Assembly: GCA_964587155.1 (NCBI GenBank)
Contig: CAZPKF010000014.1
Coordinates: forward strand, 1 to 64,000
Length of the DNA stretch: 64,000 nt
DNA from: Hallerella sp964587155
GTDB taxonomy: Bacteria; Fibrobacterota; Fibrobacteria; Fibrobacterales; Fibrobacteraceae
Direction: 5' to 3'
Shown: one piece after another, positions 26,893-35,440 of the stretch
How positions within the stretch are numbered: the first letter of the stretch is position 1
Layout: each line of letters opens with the position of its first letter
Notes under the pieces: model-generated
Seen by the model: only the letters and a program-made list of their open reading frames with translations
Told to the model about the DNA's origin: nothing
The model's database searches: none
Made by a program: the position numbers and the translations under genes

Positions 26893-26895
26893 ACG

Positions 26896-28260
26896 ATGAA
26901 GCTTTCCCAAAAGTTCATCCTGGAACCCCACTTTTTCAAAGTCCTCGCTGGGCTCGCACTCCCCATCGCATTGCAGGACCTTGTCAAGTTCTCGCTTTCG
27001 TTGGCTGACAACCTGATGGTCGGCAGCATTTCAGAAGCAGCCTTGGGGGCGGTGACATTAGCCGGTCAACCGTTTTTCATTTTTTCCCTTTTGTCTTTTG
27101 GCATCGCCAGCGGAGGCGGCGTTCTCGTTGCGCAATACTACGGAAAACACGATGCGGACAGCGTACAGAAAATCGTTTCCATCACACTGGCCTTCGGCAT
27201 TCCGGTTTCCATCCTCTTTGGACTGCTGACGACGCTTTTCCCACGAGAGGTCATGCGCATTTTCACGGATGTTCCCGAATTGGTGGAAATCGGCACAGAA
27301 TATTTGCGCATACAAGGATTCGCTTACTTTTTTTACGGATTCAGCAACACGCTCATTATGTTGCTCCGCAGTACGCGCGAAGTCAAAGCCGGTCTCCTCG
27401 TCAACTTTTCCGCATTCGTTTTGAACGTCATCCTGAACTGGATCTTGATTTTCGGACACTGCGGATTTCCCGCCATGGGAGTCCAAGGCGCGGCACTGGG
27501 AACCGTCATCGCGCGCGCCGTCGAATGCGCAGCCATCATCATATACGTCCGCTTTGTAGAAAGACACTTGCATTTCCGTTTCCGGAAACTTTTCCGTCTC
27601 GACAAAACTCTTCTCAAGGACTTTTTGCGATACAGCATTCCCGTTGCCGTAAACGAAACGGGATGGTCTGTCGGCGTCGCAGCCCAATCCGTCGTCTTGG
27701 GACATCTGAACGCGACCATTGTCGCGGCGGCGAGCATTGTGGGAACGCTTCAGCAAATGGCTCTGGTCTTTATATTCGGAGTCGCCGGAGCCTCGGCCCC
27801 CATTATTGGAAACTTGCTCGGCGGCGGAAAGAACCTGGGCGAAGCCAAACGCTACGCGAACACACTCCTGCTTGCCGGATTCTTTGTCGGTGCACTGATG
27901 GCGGGAGCCCTTTTCCTTTTCAAAAATCCAATTCTTTCCCTCTACGCGATTCCCGAATCGACCATTGCGCTTGCGCAGACGTTCATCGGCATCCAGTGCA
28001 TTATGATTGTGCTGCAATCTTACACTTCCCCGGCGATCATCGGCATTCTGCGGGCGGGTGGAGACACCGTGTTCACGACAATCCTTGACATTGGAACCCT
28101 TTGGGTCTTTTCCATTCCCCTAGGATACCTGGCTGGATTTGAATGGGGGCTTTCCTATCCGCTCATCTTTCTGCTCCTCCGTTCCGATGAACTGGTGAAG
28201 TTTCCCATCCTCATTTGGCGCGTCGAAAGAAAACGCTGGATTCGCAACGTGACCCGTTAA
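26896..28260 (+). CDS. MATE-family multidrug/cation antiporter
   Basis: 454 residues with about twelve membrane segments and the repeated MATE layout: FFKVLAGLALPIALQDL, ADNLMVGSISEAALGAVTLAGQPFF, GGGVLVAQYYGKHD in the first half and VAVNETGWSVGVAAQSVVLG, VFGVAGASAPIIGNLLGGG-type sequence in the second. Family members export drugs or metabolites with Na+ or H+; the substrate is unknown. ATG 26896 lies 3 bases after the helicase stop, so the pair is probably cotranscribed. Confidence 0.92.
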   Translation: MKLSQKFILEPHFFKVLAGLALPIALQDLVKFSLSLADNLMVGSISEAALGAVTLAGQPFFIFSLLSFGIASGGGVLVAQYYGKHDADSVQKIVSITLAFGIPVSILFGLLTTLFPREVMRIFTDVPELVEIGTEYLRIQGFAYFFYGFSNTLIMLLRSTREVKAGLLVNFSAFVLNVILNWILIFGHCGFPAMGVQGAALGTVIARAVECAAIIIYVRFVERHLHFRFRKLFRLDKTLLKDFLRYSIPVAVNETGWSVGVAAQSVVLGHLNATIVAAASIVGTLQQMALVFIFGVAGASAPIIGNLLGGGKNLGEAKRYANTLLLAGFFVGALMAGALFLFKNPILSLYAIPESTIALAQTFIGIQCIMIVLQSYTSPAIIGILRAGGDTVFTTILDIGTLWVFSIPLGYLAGFEWGLSYPLIFLLLRSDELVKFPILIWRVERKRWIRNVTR

Positions 28261-28294
28261 AGCGCTCTGCGCATTTCCCCTCGCCGAATAAAGT

Positions 28295-28300
28295 TATATT
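28295..28300 (+). promoter_or_regulatory. Predicted -10 element of the primase/RepA-like gene (leaderless)
   Basis: TATATT, 8 nt before ATG 28309, no Shine-Dalgarno. One of the clearest cases in the window. Confidence 0.5.
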
Positions 28301-28308
28301 TTTCACGT

Positions 28309-30036
28309 ATGGAAAATCCCCGTCAGATAGTCAATCTTTTCTTGAGCACAAAACACAAGCCGGACACTTTGAAAAGTGAACTGTTCCGCGCTGCAGAAGC
28401 CGCAGAAGAAATCGGCATGACTTACATGGAAGCCGCGTTCCAATTGGGCGAGCACGCCAAGGAAGAGGGCCTTTCCGAAGAAGACTCCGATGCGACAATC
28501 CGACGCGCTTACGCCGCGGACAAGCGTTCCCGCGAACGCGAAAGCGTTCCTCAAGAAGACTCCAAAGCGGAAAATCCCACGGCGCACCAGCCAGCAGTTC
28601 AAGCCGCCCCTCAAGCGGCATCGCCTGCCATCCTCACGGGAGCCATTTCCCTAGAACAATTTTTGGCGGTCGGGTTAGACGCACAAGCACTCGAATTGCT
28701 GCAAAATCACCGGATAGATCCCGAAGCGCTGAACATTCCCTGGCCCACTCCGGACTGGCGTTCGGATTTTGCCAAACTGTTGCGCGCCCTCTTTCAGCCC
28801 GATGAATACGTTGAATACAAAAAGTCCAACACGCCCGAATCTATCTCCGTCCAAATTTCAGAGTTTTTGGATCAGCCGGACAACATCAAAAAAATGATGA
28901 AGTCTCTCGACGGTCCCGACGGTGCCCTCGTATCCATCAACGCAGTCAAAGGTTCCGAAGAAGACGCCTGCCGTTACCGTTACGCCGTCGTCGACAATCC
29001 GAAAATCAGTCTGGCGAAGCAGCTGGCTTATTACAAGGCGTTGAACCTCCCGTGCGCAGCTCTCGTCAACACGGGAGCGAATTCCGTCCAAGCGTGGATT
29101 AAAATTTCGGCGAAGAACCGCGAAGAATACGACGATCGCGTCGAATATCTTTTCAAAACGTTGGACGGTCAGGGTTTCAAAGTCGATTCCCAGAACGCCG
29201 ATCCGGCCCGGATGGTGCGGATGCCGGGAGTTCTCCGCAACGGAAAGCAGCAATACCTGATCGGTTTGGACCAGGGCGCAAAAACTTTCGAAGACTGGCA
29301 AACTTGGGTTGAATTTTGCCTAGACGGAAAGCCATTAATAGAACTGGCAAGCAACAGCGACGATGCACCCAAAAAAGATGCGCCGCTCATCGATTCCGCC
29401 TTGCAAGCGGGCGAATTCATGCTCCTTACCGCACCGCAGAAAGCCGGAAAATCCTTCGCCCTGATGGACCTAGCCTTTTCCCTTTGTACAGGGGACGACT
29501 GGCTGGGGATGAATACCCGCAAAACGGACATTCTCTTCGTCAATTTCGAAAGTACGCGTTCCGCGTTTCTCAATCGGCTTTTCACCCTGGCCGCCTCCCG
29601 CGGGCAGACGGCATCCATCCCCGAATTCGGATTTTTGAATTTGCGCGGCATCGCCCTTTCGCCCCTTGAAATGGCCCAATATATTGCGAAACGAGTCAAA
29701 GGGGCGAAAACTCTCGAAGAACATGACTACAAGGCCATTTTCATCGATCCCATTTCTGCCGTTTTGCACAATCCCAAGGCCATGCGGAACAACGTTTCCC
29801 CGGAACAGTCCCTGCTGCAAATGATCGACACGGTGATAGCGCTCACCGGATCCGCCGTCATCGCCGCGACAAATCCTAAAGAATTTCCGGAACTGGCACT
29901 TCACGCCGATTCCCACATTTCGCTTTCACCCGTTGATGGCTGCCCCAACATTTTCAACATCAAAGGAGAGTTCCGCGACTTTCCCGCCCTATCGTCCCGC
30001 GATTGCGTATGGCGTTACCCGCGGTTCCTCGTTTAA
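28309..30036 (+). CDS. RepB-primase-like domain fused to RepA-like AAA ATPase
   Basis: 575 residues. Residues 1-100 are helical and charged with a Pro/Ala linker. Residues about 200-330 resemble the RepB-like archaeo-eukaryotic primase domain of phages and plasmids: LVSINAVKG, ALNLPCAALVNTGANSVQAWIKI, ARMVRMPGVLR. The histidine usual in the S-x-H position of that motif reads S-V-Q. Residues about 365-575 are a RecA-fold ATPase of the RepA type, with Walker A TAPQKAGKSFALMD near 380, LFVNFES and the acidic strand AIFIDPISAVL near 480. On plasmids such proteins start replication; here the gene lies in core chromosome beside an RlmD-like gene, and no origin, integrase or capsid gene is near. Confidence 0.7.
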   Translation: MENPRQIVNLFLSTKHKPDTLKSELFRAAEAAEEIGMTYMEAAFQLGEHAKEEGLSEEDSDATIRRAYAADKRSRERESVPQEDSKAENPTAHQPAVQAAPQAASPAILTGAISLEQFLAVGLDAQALELLQNHRIDPEALNIPWPTPDWRSDFAKLLRALFQPDEYVEYKKSNTPESISVQISEFLDQPDNIKKMMKSLDGPDGALVSINAVKGSEEDACRYRYAVVDNPKISLAKQLAYYKALNLPCAALVNTGANSVQAWIKISAKNREEYDDRVEYLFKTLDGQGFKVDSQNADPARMVRMPGVLRNGKQQYLIGLDQGAKTFEDWQTWVEFCLDGKPLIELASNSDDAPKKDAPLIDSALQAGEFMLLTAPQKAGKSFALMDLAFSLCTGDDWLGMNTRKTDILFVNFESTRSAFLNRLFTLAASRGQTASIPEFGFLNLRGIALSPLEMAQYIAKRVKGAKTLEEHDYKAIFIDPISAVLHNPKAMRNNVSPEQSLLQMIDTVIALTGSAVIAATNPKEFPELALHADSHISLSPVDGCPNIFNIKGEFRDFPALSSRDCVWRYPRFLV

Positions 30037-30041
30037 CCATT

Positions 30042-31301
30042 ATGCAAAAGAAATCTTTGGAAAACCGCGGTTCGTGGAACCGTCAAACATCCTCTAAAAA
30101 ACAACAGTCCAACGCAATAGCAAAACCTCTCGGACCAATTCCTGCCGACATTTCCGGGAAGCGCACCTATTTGGAATCCTGGATTCGCGACAACCGGATT
30201 CCGGGAAAGCTTCAATCTTGGTATATTGTTCCCACCAAAGCGGAAAACGGAGATTGGCGGATTCTTTCAAAGAACCTGTCGCGCACGAACCGCGTCCTTT
30301 CCATTGAAGGACCTTTCCAAGGAGCGAAGCCGCCCAAAGCGGTCCTCGACATCGACGCCCAAATCCGCAAGCCCCACCTGACCAAATTCCGCAAATCCAT
30401 TTTGCAAATCTGGTTCCGCGCCACCGGGGACGGGCGTTATGGAATTGCCGTTCAAAACATCTTGCATTCTGCCGAAGCGACGCGTGAATTCAAGACGTTC
30501 CTCGAATATCTGCAACGGGAACACGCCGATGTCATCCTGTGCTGCCACCAGATTCGCATCCGGCCAGTCCAAACGCTGAATCCAACGAACCTCCCGACCT
30601 CTTCACAAATTGAATTGAAGAAAGGTTTCGGCAGCGAATTTTTGCCCATCGGCGATTCTGGTAAAAAATACAGTCTCATCGACTGGACTCCCGCTGCCAA
30701 AGAGCCGTGGATAAACCTTCCCAAACGAATTTGCGATGCTGTTCACCCCGCCAAAGACGACAAGTTTCTCGAATGTTTCGCCGGTCCGGCTTATATCGCC
30801 GAATCTCTCTCCCCTCATTTTGAAACTTGCCACGCAATCGATGCGCGGGACATTTCGCGGATAACACCGAATGTCCGTTACATTCACGCTCCCGTCAACA
30901 AGGATTTTTTCAAACGCTTCTTCCATGGAACCGCAAACGAAGGCAAATGGACGATTTACCTGGATTCTCCCGAAGGAAAAGCCCTTGCCACCGGAGTCGT
31001 CTCCGAAATAGCGGAATCTCGGCCTGAACGCATTCTGCTGAACGCCTCCAATTTGGCTGTGGCCGCCATGGAAATCAAGCGCTTCCGCCGCGAAGGCTAC
31101 ATGCTCCGCAAAATAATTCCCCTCGACATGGAACCGGGCACGCCCTCTTTCCAAGTTTTATTCCTCTTCGTTCCCGACAGGGCCGGACTTCTCGGTAGGC
31201 AAAACGAACGGAGGGAAAAAGTCGTCAAGCGGCGCGAAACCCCGGATCAGTCCCAATATCCCGTAGAATCGGTGCATTTTACCCAAAAGCGCCGCCATTA
31301 A
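30042..31301 (+). CDS. RlmD/TrmA-like methyltransferase fold, catalytic residues lost
   Basis: About 419 residues from ATG 30042, 5 bases after the previous stop. The C-terminal 190 residues align step by step with uracil-C5 RNA methyltransferases: FLECFAGPAYIAESL for the SAM motif, CHAIDA, IYLDSPEGKA for the D-P-x-R/K motif, and PERILLNASNLAVAAMEIKRFRREGY followed by PLDMEPGT. The nucleophilic cysteine of the usual S-C-N is Ala335 (NASN), and the catalytic Glu of H-x-E is Gln371 (SFQV). So uracil methylation is unlikely; SAM or RNA binding may remain. The first 90 residues match nothing I know. An earlier in-frame start (30003) would overlap the upstream gene. Confidence 0.72.
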   Translation: MQKKSLENRGSWNRQTSSKKQQSNAIAKPLGPIPADISGKRTYLESWIRDNRIPGKLQSWYIVPTKAENGDWRILSKNLSRTNRVLSIEGPFQGAKPPKAVLDIDAQIRKPHLTKFRKSILQIWFRATGDGRYGIAVQNILHSAEATREFKTFLEYLQREHADVILCCHQIRIRPVQTLNPTNLPTSSQIELKKGFGSEFLPIGDSGKKYSLIDWTPAAKEPWINLPKRICDAVHPAKDDKFLECFAGPAYIAESLSPHFETCHAIDARDISRITPNVRYIHAPVNKDFFKRFFHGTANEGKWTIYLDSPEGKALATGVVSEIAESRPERILLNASNLAVAAMEIKRFRREGYMLRKIIPLDMEPGTPSFQVLFLFVPDRAGLLGRQNERREKVVKRRETPDQSQYPVESVHFTQKRRH

Positions 31302-31325
31302 TATTCACCATCCGTTCAAAAAGTT

Positions 31326-31331
31326 TAAATT
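31326..31331 (+). promoter_or_regulatory. Predicted -10 element of the LysM operon (leaderless)
   Basis: TAAATT, 7 nt before ATG 31339; no clear Shine-Dalgarno. Confidence 0.4.
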
Positions 31332-31338
31332 GAAGAAC

Positions 31339-32499
31339 ATGAGGCATATTCAAGGCATTACATTCGCATTGGGCCTTGCCGCCCTCGCGGCCAGCGCCTA
31401 CATCGTCAAAGAAGGCGATACGCTCTGGGACATTTCTGACGAATACCTGAACAATCCGTTCGCATGGCCGGATTTGTGGGAAAACAACAAACACATTCAA
31501 GATCCCCATTGGATTTATCCGGGCGATTCCATTTATTTGGGCGAAGCCCAGGGTGACCAAAAGCAAGAAAAGTCGCCCGCCGCCCCATGTGCGACATTCA
31601 CGCCCGATTCCACCTTGCCCAAGGGAGTCTCCGTTCCCAAAGGATGCTCCGGCGATGAACAGGGGCAATTTGAAAGGAACTTGGGCGCTCTGGCAGAAGA
31701 CGGTGCAAAGCGCAAACCCAAGACGCTAAACGCAGGCACGTCTTATTTTTACACGCAACGTTCCGAGCCCAAAATATTCAACGGCTACTACCAAGTCCTT
31801 TCTCCCATCATTACTTCACCGGACAGTCTCAAGCAGGATTCCTCGTGGTTCTCGGTCCATTCCGGAGAAAAGAAAGCGCCATTAGTCCACATGCCCGAAA
31901 CGGAAATCGTCATCGGCATCGGTAGAAACACTCCTGAAAAAGCAGAACCGGGAGCCATTGTCGAAATTTGGGATGCCCACCGGGCTTCCCTCCCCGAGAC
32001 GAAAATCCGCGCACCGGAAAAGGCTGCCATTTTGCGGTATGCGGGACTTGCGCGAATCACGGATGTCGGCGACACGCTTTCTAGGGCGATTCTCCTTCAG
32101 AGCATGTACGAAATCAAGATGGATTTCGCCAAAGCCCGTCTTCAAAAGCCTTACACGCCCATCAACGTATCCAGTTACAGCGAAGTCAAAGGCTCTCGTA
32201 TCGACAGCATGGCGGTTGTCCGCTATTCCCTCGAAAAGAATCTAGTGATTGGTCCGTATGGTTACATTTTGATTGACCAGGGTTCCAACCAAGGATATTC
32301 GCTTGGCGACGGTGTCGCCATTTGGGAAAAAGACAATTCGGATTCCCAAATTCCCCCGCGTTTGCTGGGCCGCGGCGTCGTCACCAGTTTGAACGGAGAA
32401 CAAGCGATCATCCTCGTGCGGGAAGCGTACACGAACAGCCGTCACATCCAATACGGGAACCTCGTATCCATTACGCACAAGGCAATCCGGGTGCCATGA
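31339..32499 (+). CDS. Secreted LysM-domain protein
   Basis: About 386 residues. A signal peptide (ALGLAALAASA) is followed at once by one LysM domain (about 20-65, YIVKEGDTLWDISDEYLNNP ... WPDLWENN ... IYPGDSIYL), which binds peptidoglycan glycan. The remaining ~300 residues, with KAEPGAIVEIWDA and GPYGYILIDQGSNQGYSLGDGVAIW, resemble the uncharacterised C-terminal halves of secreted LysM proteins of FCB bacteria. A TTG three codons upstream is an alternative start. Its stop overlaps the next start (ATGA). First gene of a run that includes a histidine kinase and response regulator, so it may report on the cell wall. Confidence 0.85.
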   Translation: MRHIQGITFALGLAALAASAYIVKEGDTLWDISDEYLNNPFAWPDLWENNKHIQDPHWIYPGDSIYLGEAQGDQKQEKSPAAPCATFTPDSTLPKGVSVPKGCSGDEQGQFERNLGALAEDGAKRKPKTLNAGTSYFYTQRSEPKIFNGYYQVLSPIITSPDSLKQDSSWFSVHSGEKKAPLVHMPETEIVIGIGRNTPEKAEPGAIVEIWDAHRASLPETKIRAPEKAAILRYAGLARITDVGDTLSRAILLQSMYEIKMDFAKARLQKPYTPINVSSYSEVKGSRIDSMAVVRYSLEKNLVIGPYGYILIDQGSNQGYSLGDGVAIWEKDNSDSQIPPRLLGRGVVTSLNGEQAIILVREAYTNSRHIQYGNLVSITHKAIRVP

Positions 32500-32660
32500 A
32501 AATCCACGTTGCCATGCTTGCGTTGACGGCTTGCGCCATCCTGCTCGCGGCAGCCCTGCTCTCGGTCATTCTGTTAGTCTCTTCGCCGGATCTCGCAGAC
32601 AAAGCCGCGGACGCCCTCGGCCACGGAAAATTGTCCTTCCTCGTACAGATGCTCTACTAA
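32496..32660 (+). CDS. Small membrane protein (54 residues)
   Basis: ATG 32496 overlaps the LysM stop by 4 bases. One strong hydrophobic segment (about 5-30, AMLALTACAILLAAALLSVILLV) is followed by a 24-residue tail (SSPDLADKAADALGHGKLSFLVQMLY). It lies 13 bases before the histidine kinase. It could modulate the kinase or act with the LysM protein; no family recognised. Confidence 0.6.
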   Translation: MKIHVAMLALTACAILLAAALLSVILLVSSPDLADKAADALGHGKLSFLVQMLY

Positions 32661-32673
32661 AGCGGAGTGCCGC

Positions 32674-34719
32674 ATGAAGCTCCCGGAGAACAACCGCATA
32701 TTCATTGCGCTTTTTTTCGGCGGAATCATCATTCCGACAGCGATTCTTGCTTTTCTCAGCTTCCGCAATGTCCAAAATGAACGGTTCCTCGCCGAAAAGA
32801 ATTTTGAAGATTCACGGAACTCGTTCACCAAACAGGCGCTCTCGACCGTCCAAAGCGAACAAGTCGAAATTTTGAAAGAAGCGAAAAACGCGTCGCAATT
32901 CCTTTACGAACAACCGCAAAAAATGTTGGAATTCGGCAATGCGGCCTCGTTTAAAAATGTGCAGGGCGTTGAAGCGATATTCCTTTTCAACGAAGGGAAA
33001 CTCATCTATCCGAGCATCCCGGTCAAAGAGCATTCCCAACAAACTTTTCCTTCCGTCGTTCCCGGTCCCTTTGAACGGAGCATCCTCCGGGGAGAAATTT
33101 CCGGACGTTTTCCCCAGCAGATTGAAACGGCGCGTTCCGCACTATTGCTCCGCGCGCCCCTCCTTTCTTCCGAAGACAACTCCTTGAATTTGTTGGGGCT
33201 TTTGCGGCACCATTACCGACAAAAAAATTTCGACGAAGCGTTGCGAATCATCGGAGTACTCGAACGCCACCCAAACGCCAAAGGCTATTTGTTCGACAAT
33301 TTGGAAAACGCCCTTTACCGGATCAAATTCGAAATTTTCGTGGAGCAGAAAAAACATAGCCAGGCCGAAAATTATTGTCTTTCCCTTTTTTCCGCTTTTT
33401 TAGAGGGGAGGGCTTTCCGGGACATCGCCAGTGCGAAATTTTTCTTTGACAACGCCATCAGCCGGATTCTATCCTTCGAAGATCTTTCACAAAAAAAGCG
33501 CGACGCCTTTTGGAATCTTCGCGAAAACCTGAACCGACAACTGGAACACGCACAAGTTTTCGCCGACCACAGCGAATTCCTCTGGCTTTTGAGCAGTGAC
33601 AATCCCAACACCAAAGACGGCATCCTCTACAAGCAAAACGGCGATGGCCTTTTCTTCCGCATGGCGTATCCCTGGCTTTCCGGAGATCAAGTCGTCATCG
33701 GAAAAATCCGTCCAGAAGTTTACAAAAAACGCATTTTGCAAAAACTCGCCGGAGTTTCCCGCGAATGGAAGGGCATCCTTTACACGGTCACCGACATCAA
33801 CGATTCCATCCTCTTGGGAAAAGTTCCCGATTCGACAAGCGCAGTTTCCAAACAGCTGGACCTGGGGAACGGCCTGGGCTGGACTCTTTCGCTTTACGAA
33901 CGCGACATGGAAGCGATTACCCTCGAAGCGCGGCATAAAATTTTCCTTTTGTCGGGGCTCGTCGCCTTTTCCCTGCTGACCGTCATTCTGGGATCTTTTT
34001 TCATTTTCAGAACCATTTCCCAAGAGCGTAAACTGATCGCGATGAAGACGAATTTTTTGTCTTCGGTTTCGCACGAGCTGAAAACTCCACTCACATCCAT
34101 CAAGATGTTTGCCGAAATGATTTCTAACGGGCGCGTCCAAAAAATCGAAAAGTGTCAGGAATATTCCTCGCTCATCGGCAAAGAATCGACCCGGCTTGAA
34201 AATTTAATCGGCGCCATTCTCAGTTACACGCGGATGGAAACAGGAAAGCAAGTGTTCCGTTGGCAAAAACTGGACCTATCCGAATGCGTGGAGAAAGTAT
34301 TCAACGCCGTTTTGGATATCGCCGAAAATCGCGGCATCGAAATGACCCGAGAATTGCAACCGGGAGCTTTTGTCATGGGCGACTCCACGGCGCTTTACAG
34401 CCTCGCTCAAGGCCTCATCGAAAACGCCATCAAATACACAAATCCTCCGGGAAAAGTTTTCGTCCGCATCGCCGAAGAAAACGACAAAGTCGTTTTTTCC
34501 GTTCAAGATACGGGAATCGGCATCGCATCGTCCGAACAAAAGAATATTTTTAATGACTTCTATCGCGTGGGAGACGAAATGACGCGCAGCACCAAAGGCT
34601 CCGGCCTAGGACTGGCCATCGTCAAACGCGTGGCGGAAGCCCACAAAGCAAGCATCTCCGTACAAAGTCATCCCGGCAAAGGATCGACTTTTACGGTCAG
34701 CATCAAAAAGGCGGAATAA
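32674..34719 (+). CDS. Membrane sensor histidine kinase
   Basis: 681 residues. Membrane segments at about 9-30 and 423-446 enclose a ~390-residue periplasmic region with no sensor domain I can name; its middle contains helical, TPR-like stretches. HisKA begins with the phospho-acceptor His467 in SVSHELKTPLTS, then the ATPase domain with N box GLIENAIKYTN, G1 DTGIG and G2 GSGLGLAI. No HAMP domain is evident. GCGGAG precedes ATG 32674. Its stop overlaps the response-regulator start by one base, so the two form a two-component system. Confidence 0.93.
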   Translation: MKLPENNRIFIALFFGGIIIPTAILAFLSFRNVQNERFLAEKNFEDSRNSFTKQALSTVQSEQVEILKEAKNASQFLYEQPQKMLEFGNAASFKNVQGVEAIFLFNEGKLIYPSIPVKEHSQQTFPSVVPGPFERSILRGEISGRFPQQIETARSALLLRAPLLSSEDNSLNLLGLLRHHYRQKNFDEALRIIGVLERHPNAKGYLFDNLENALYRIKFEIFVEQKKHSQAENYCLSLFSAFLEGRAFRDIASAKFFFDNAISRILSFEDLSQKKRDAFWNLRENLNRQLEHAQVFADHSEFLWLLSSDNPNTKDGILYKQNGDGLFFRMAYPWLSGDQVVIGKIRPEVYKKRILQKLAGVSREWKGILYTVTDINDSILLGKVPDSTSAVSKQLDLGNGLGWTLSLYERDMEAITLEARHKIFLLSGLVAFSLLTVILGSFFIFRTISQERKLIAMKTNFLSSVSHELKTPLTSIKMFAEMISNGRVQKIEKCQEYSSLIGKESTRLENLIGAILSYTRMETGKQVFRWQKLDLSECVEKVFNAVLDIAENRGIEMTRELQPGAFVMGDSTALYSLAQGLIENAIKYTNPPGKVFVRIAEENDKVVFSVQDTGIGIASSEQKNIFNDFYRVGDEMTRSTKGSGLGLAIVKRVAEAHKASISVQSHPGKGSTFTVSIKKAE

Positions 34720-35438
34720 TGGAAAACAACAAGATTCTTATCGTCGAAGATGAAGAAATCATCCGGCTGGGATTGAAGGACAATTTCGAATTGGAAAACT
34801 ACATCGTCGAAACCGCCAACGACGGCGAAGAAGCCATTGAAAAAGCGGATTCGTTCTTGCCGAACCTGGTCCTCTTGGATTTGATGATCCCCAAGAAAAG
34901 CGGATTCGAAGTTTGCCGTTACATCCGGAGAAGACATCCGGATACATTCATCATCATGCTCACGGCAAAGACAGAAGAAGCTTCCAAAGTGACCGGTCTT
35001 GAAATGGGCGCAGACGATTACGTGACAAAGCCGTTCTCCATCCTAGAACTTTTGGCTCGTGCCAAGGCGTTCTTGCGTCGCGGTCCGCGCATCGGTGGAA
35101 ACACCTCTACCGCCAACGCCGCACCGCAGCAAGATGTTGTGGATTTTCAAGGAATCCACCTGGACTTTAAACGGGAAGAAGCCTCCAAAAACGGCGTCCC
35201 CATCTCCCTGAAGCACAAAGATTTCCAAATTCTCAAATACTTTTGGGAAAGACGCGGCGAAGTCATTGACCGTGCCGACCTGCTTCAATACATTTGGGGT
35301 TACACGCCGGACAAAATGCCGACAACCCGCACCATCGACAATTATATCGTCGACTTGCGCAAGAACCTCGAAGACGATCCGGCCAATCCCAAAATCATCA
35401 CATCCGTCCGCGGGGCGGGTTACAAGTTCAACGTTTGA
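34719..35438 (+). CDS. OmpR/PhoB-family response regulator
   Basis: 239 residues: receiver domain 1-120 with the acidic pair E10-D11, phospho-acceptor Asp54 in LVLLDLMIPKKSGFEV and the TKPF lysine near residue 108; then a winged-helix DNA-binding domain (about 145-239) with LKHKDFQILKYFWE and TRTIDNYIVDLRKNLE. Partner of the kinase immediately upstream. Target genes are not visible, though the downstream PQQ and Smr genes appear to be in the same transcript. Confidence 0.94.
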   Translation: MENNKILIVEDEEIIRLGLKDNFELENYIVETANDGEEAIEKADSFLPNLVLLDLMIPKKSGFEVCRYIRRRHPDTFIIMLTAKTEEASKVTGLEMGADDYVTKPFSILELLARAKAFLRRGPRIGGNTSTANAAPQQDVVDFQGIHLDFKREEASKNGVPISLKHKDFQILKYFWERRGEVIDRADLLQYIWGYTPDKMPTTRTIDNYIVDLRKNLEDDPANPKIITSVRGAGYKFNV

Positions 35439-35440
35439 CA

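Noticed and set aside
27058..28017. 319-codon frame antisense to the MATE gene
   Set aside because: Low-complexity shadow sequence without a recognisable fold or ribosome site.
28309..31301. Integrated plasmid or phage
   Set aside because: Although the first protein has a plasmid-type primase/RepA layout, no integrase, attachment repeat, capsid, partition or origin-like iterons are found nearby.
35294..35440. N-terminal extension of the propeller protein into the response-regulator gene
   Set aside because: It overlaps conserved winged-helix coding sequence in another frame; a signal peptide begins at ATG 35441.
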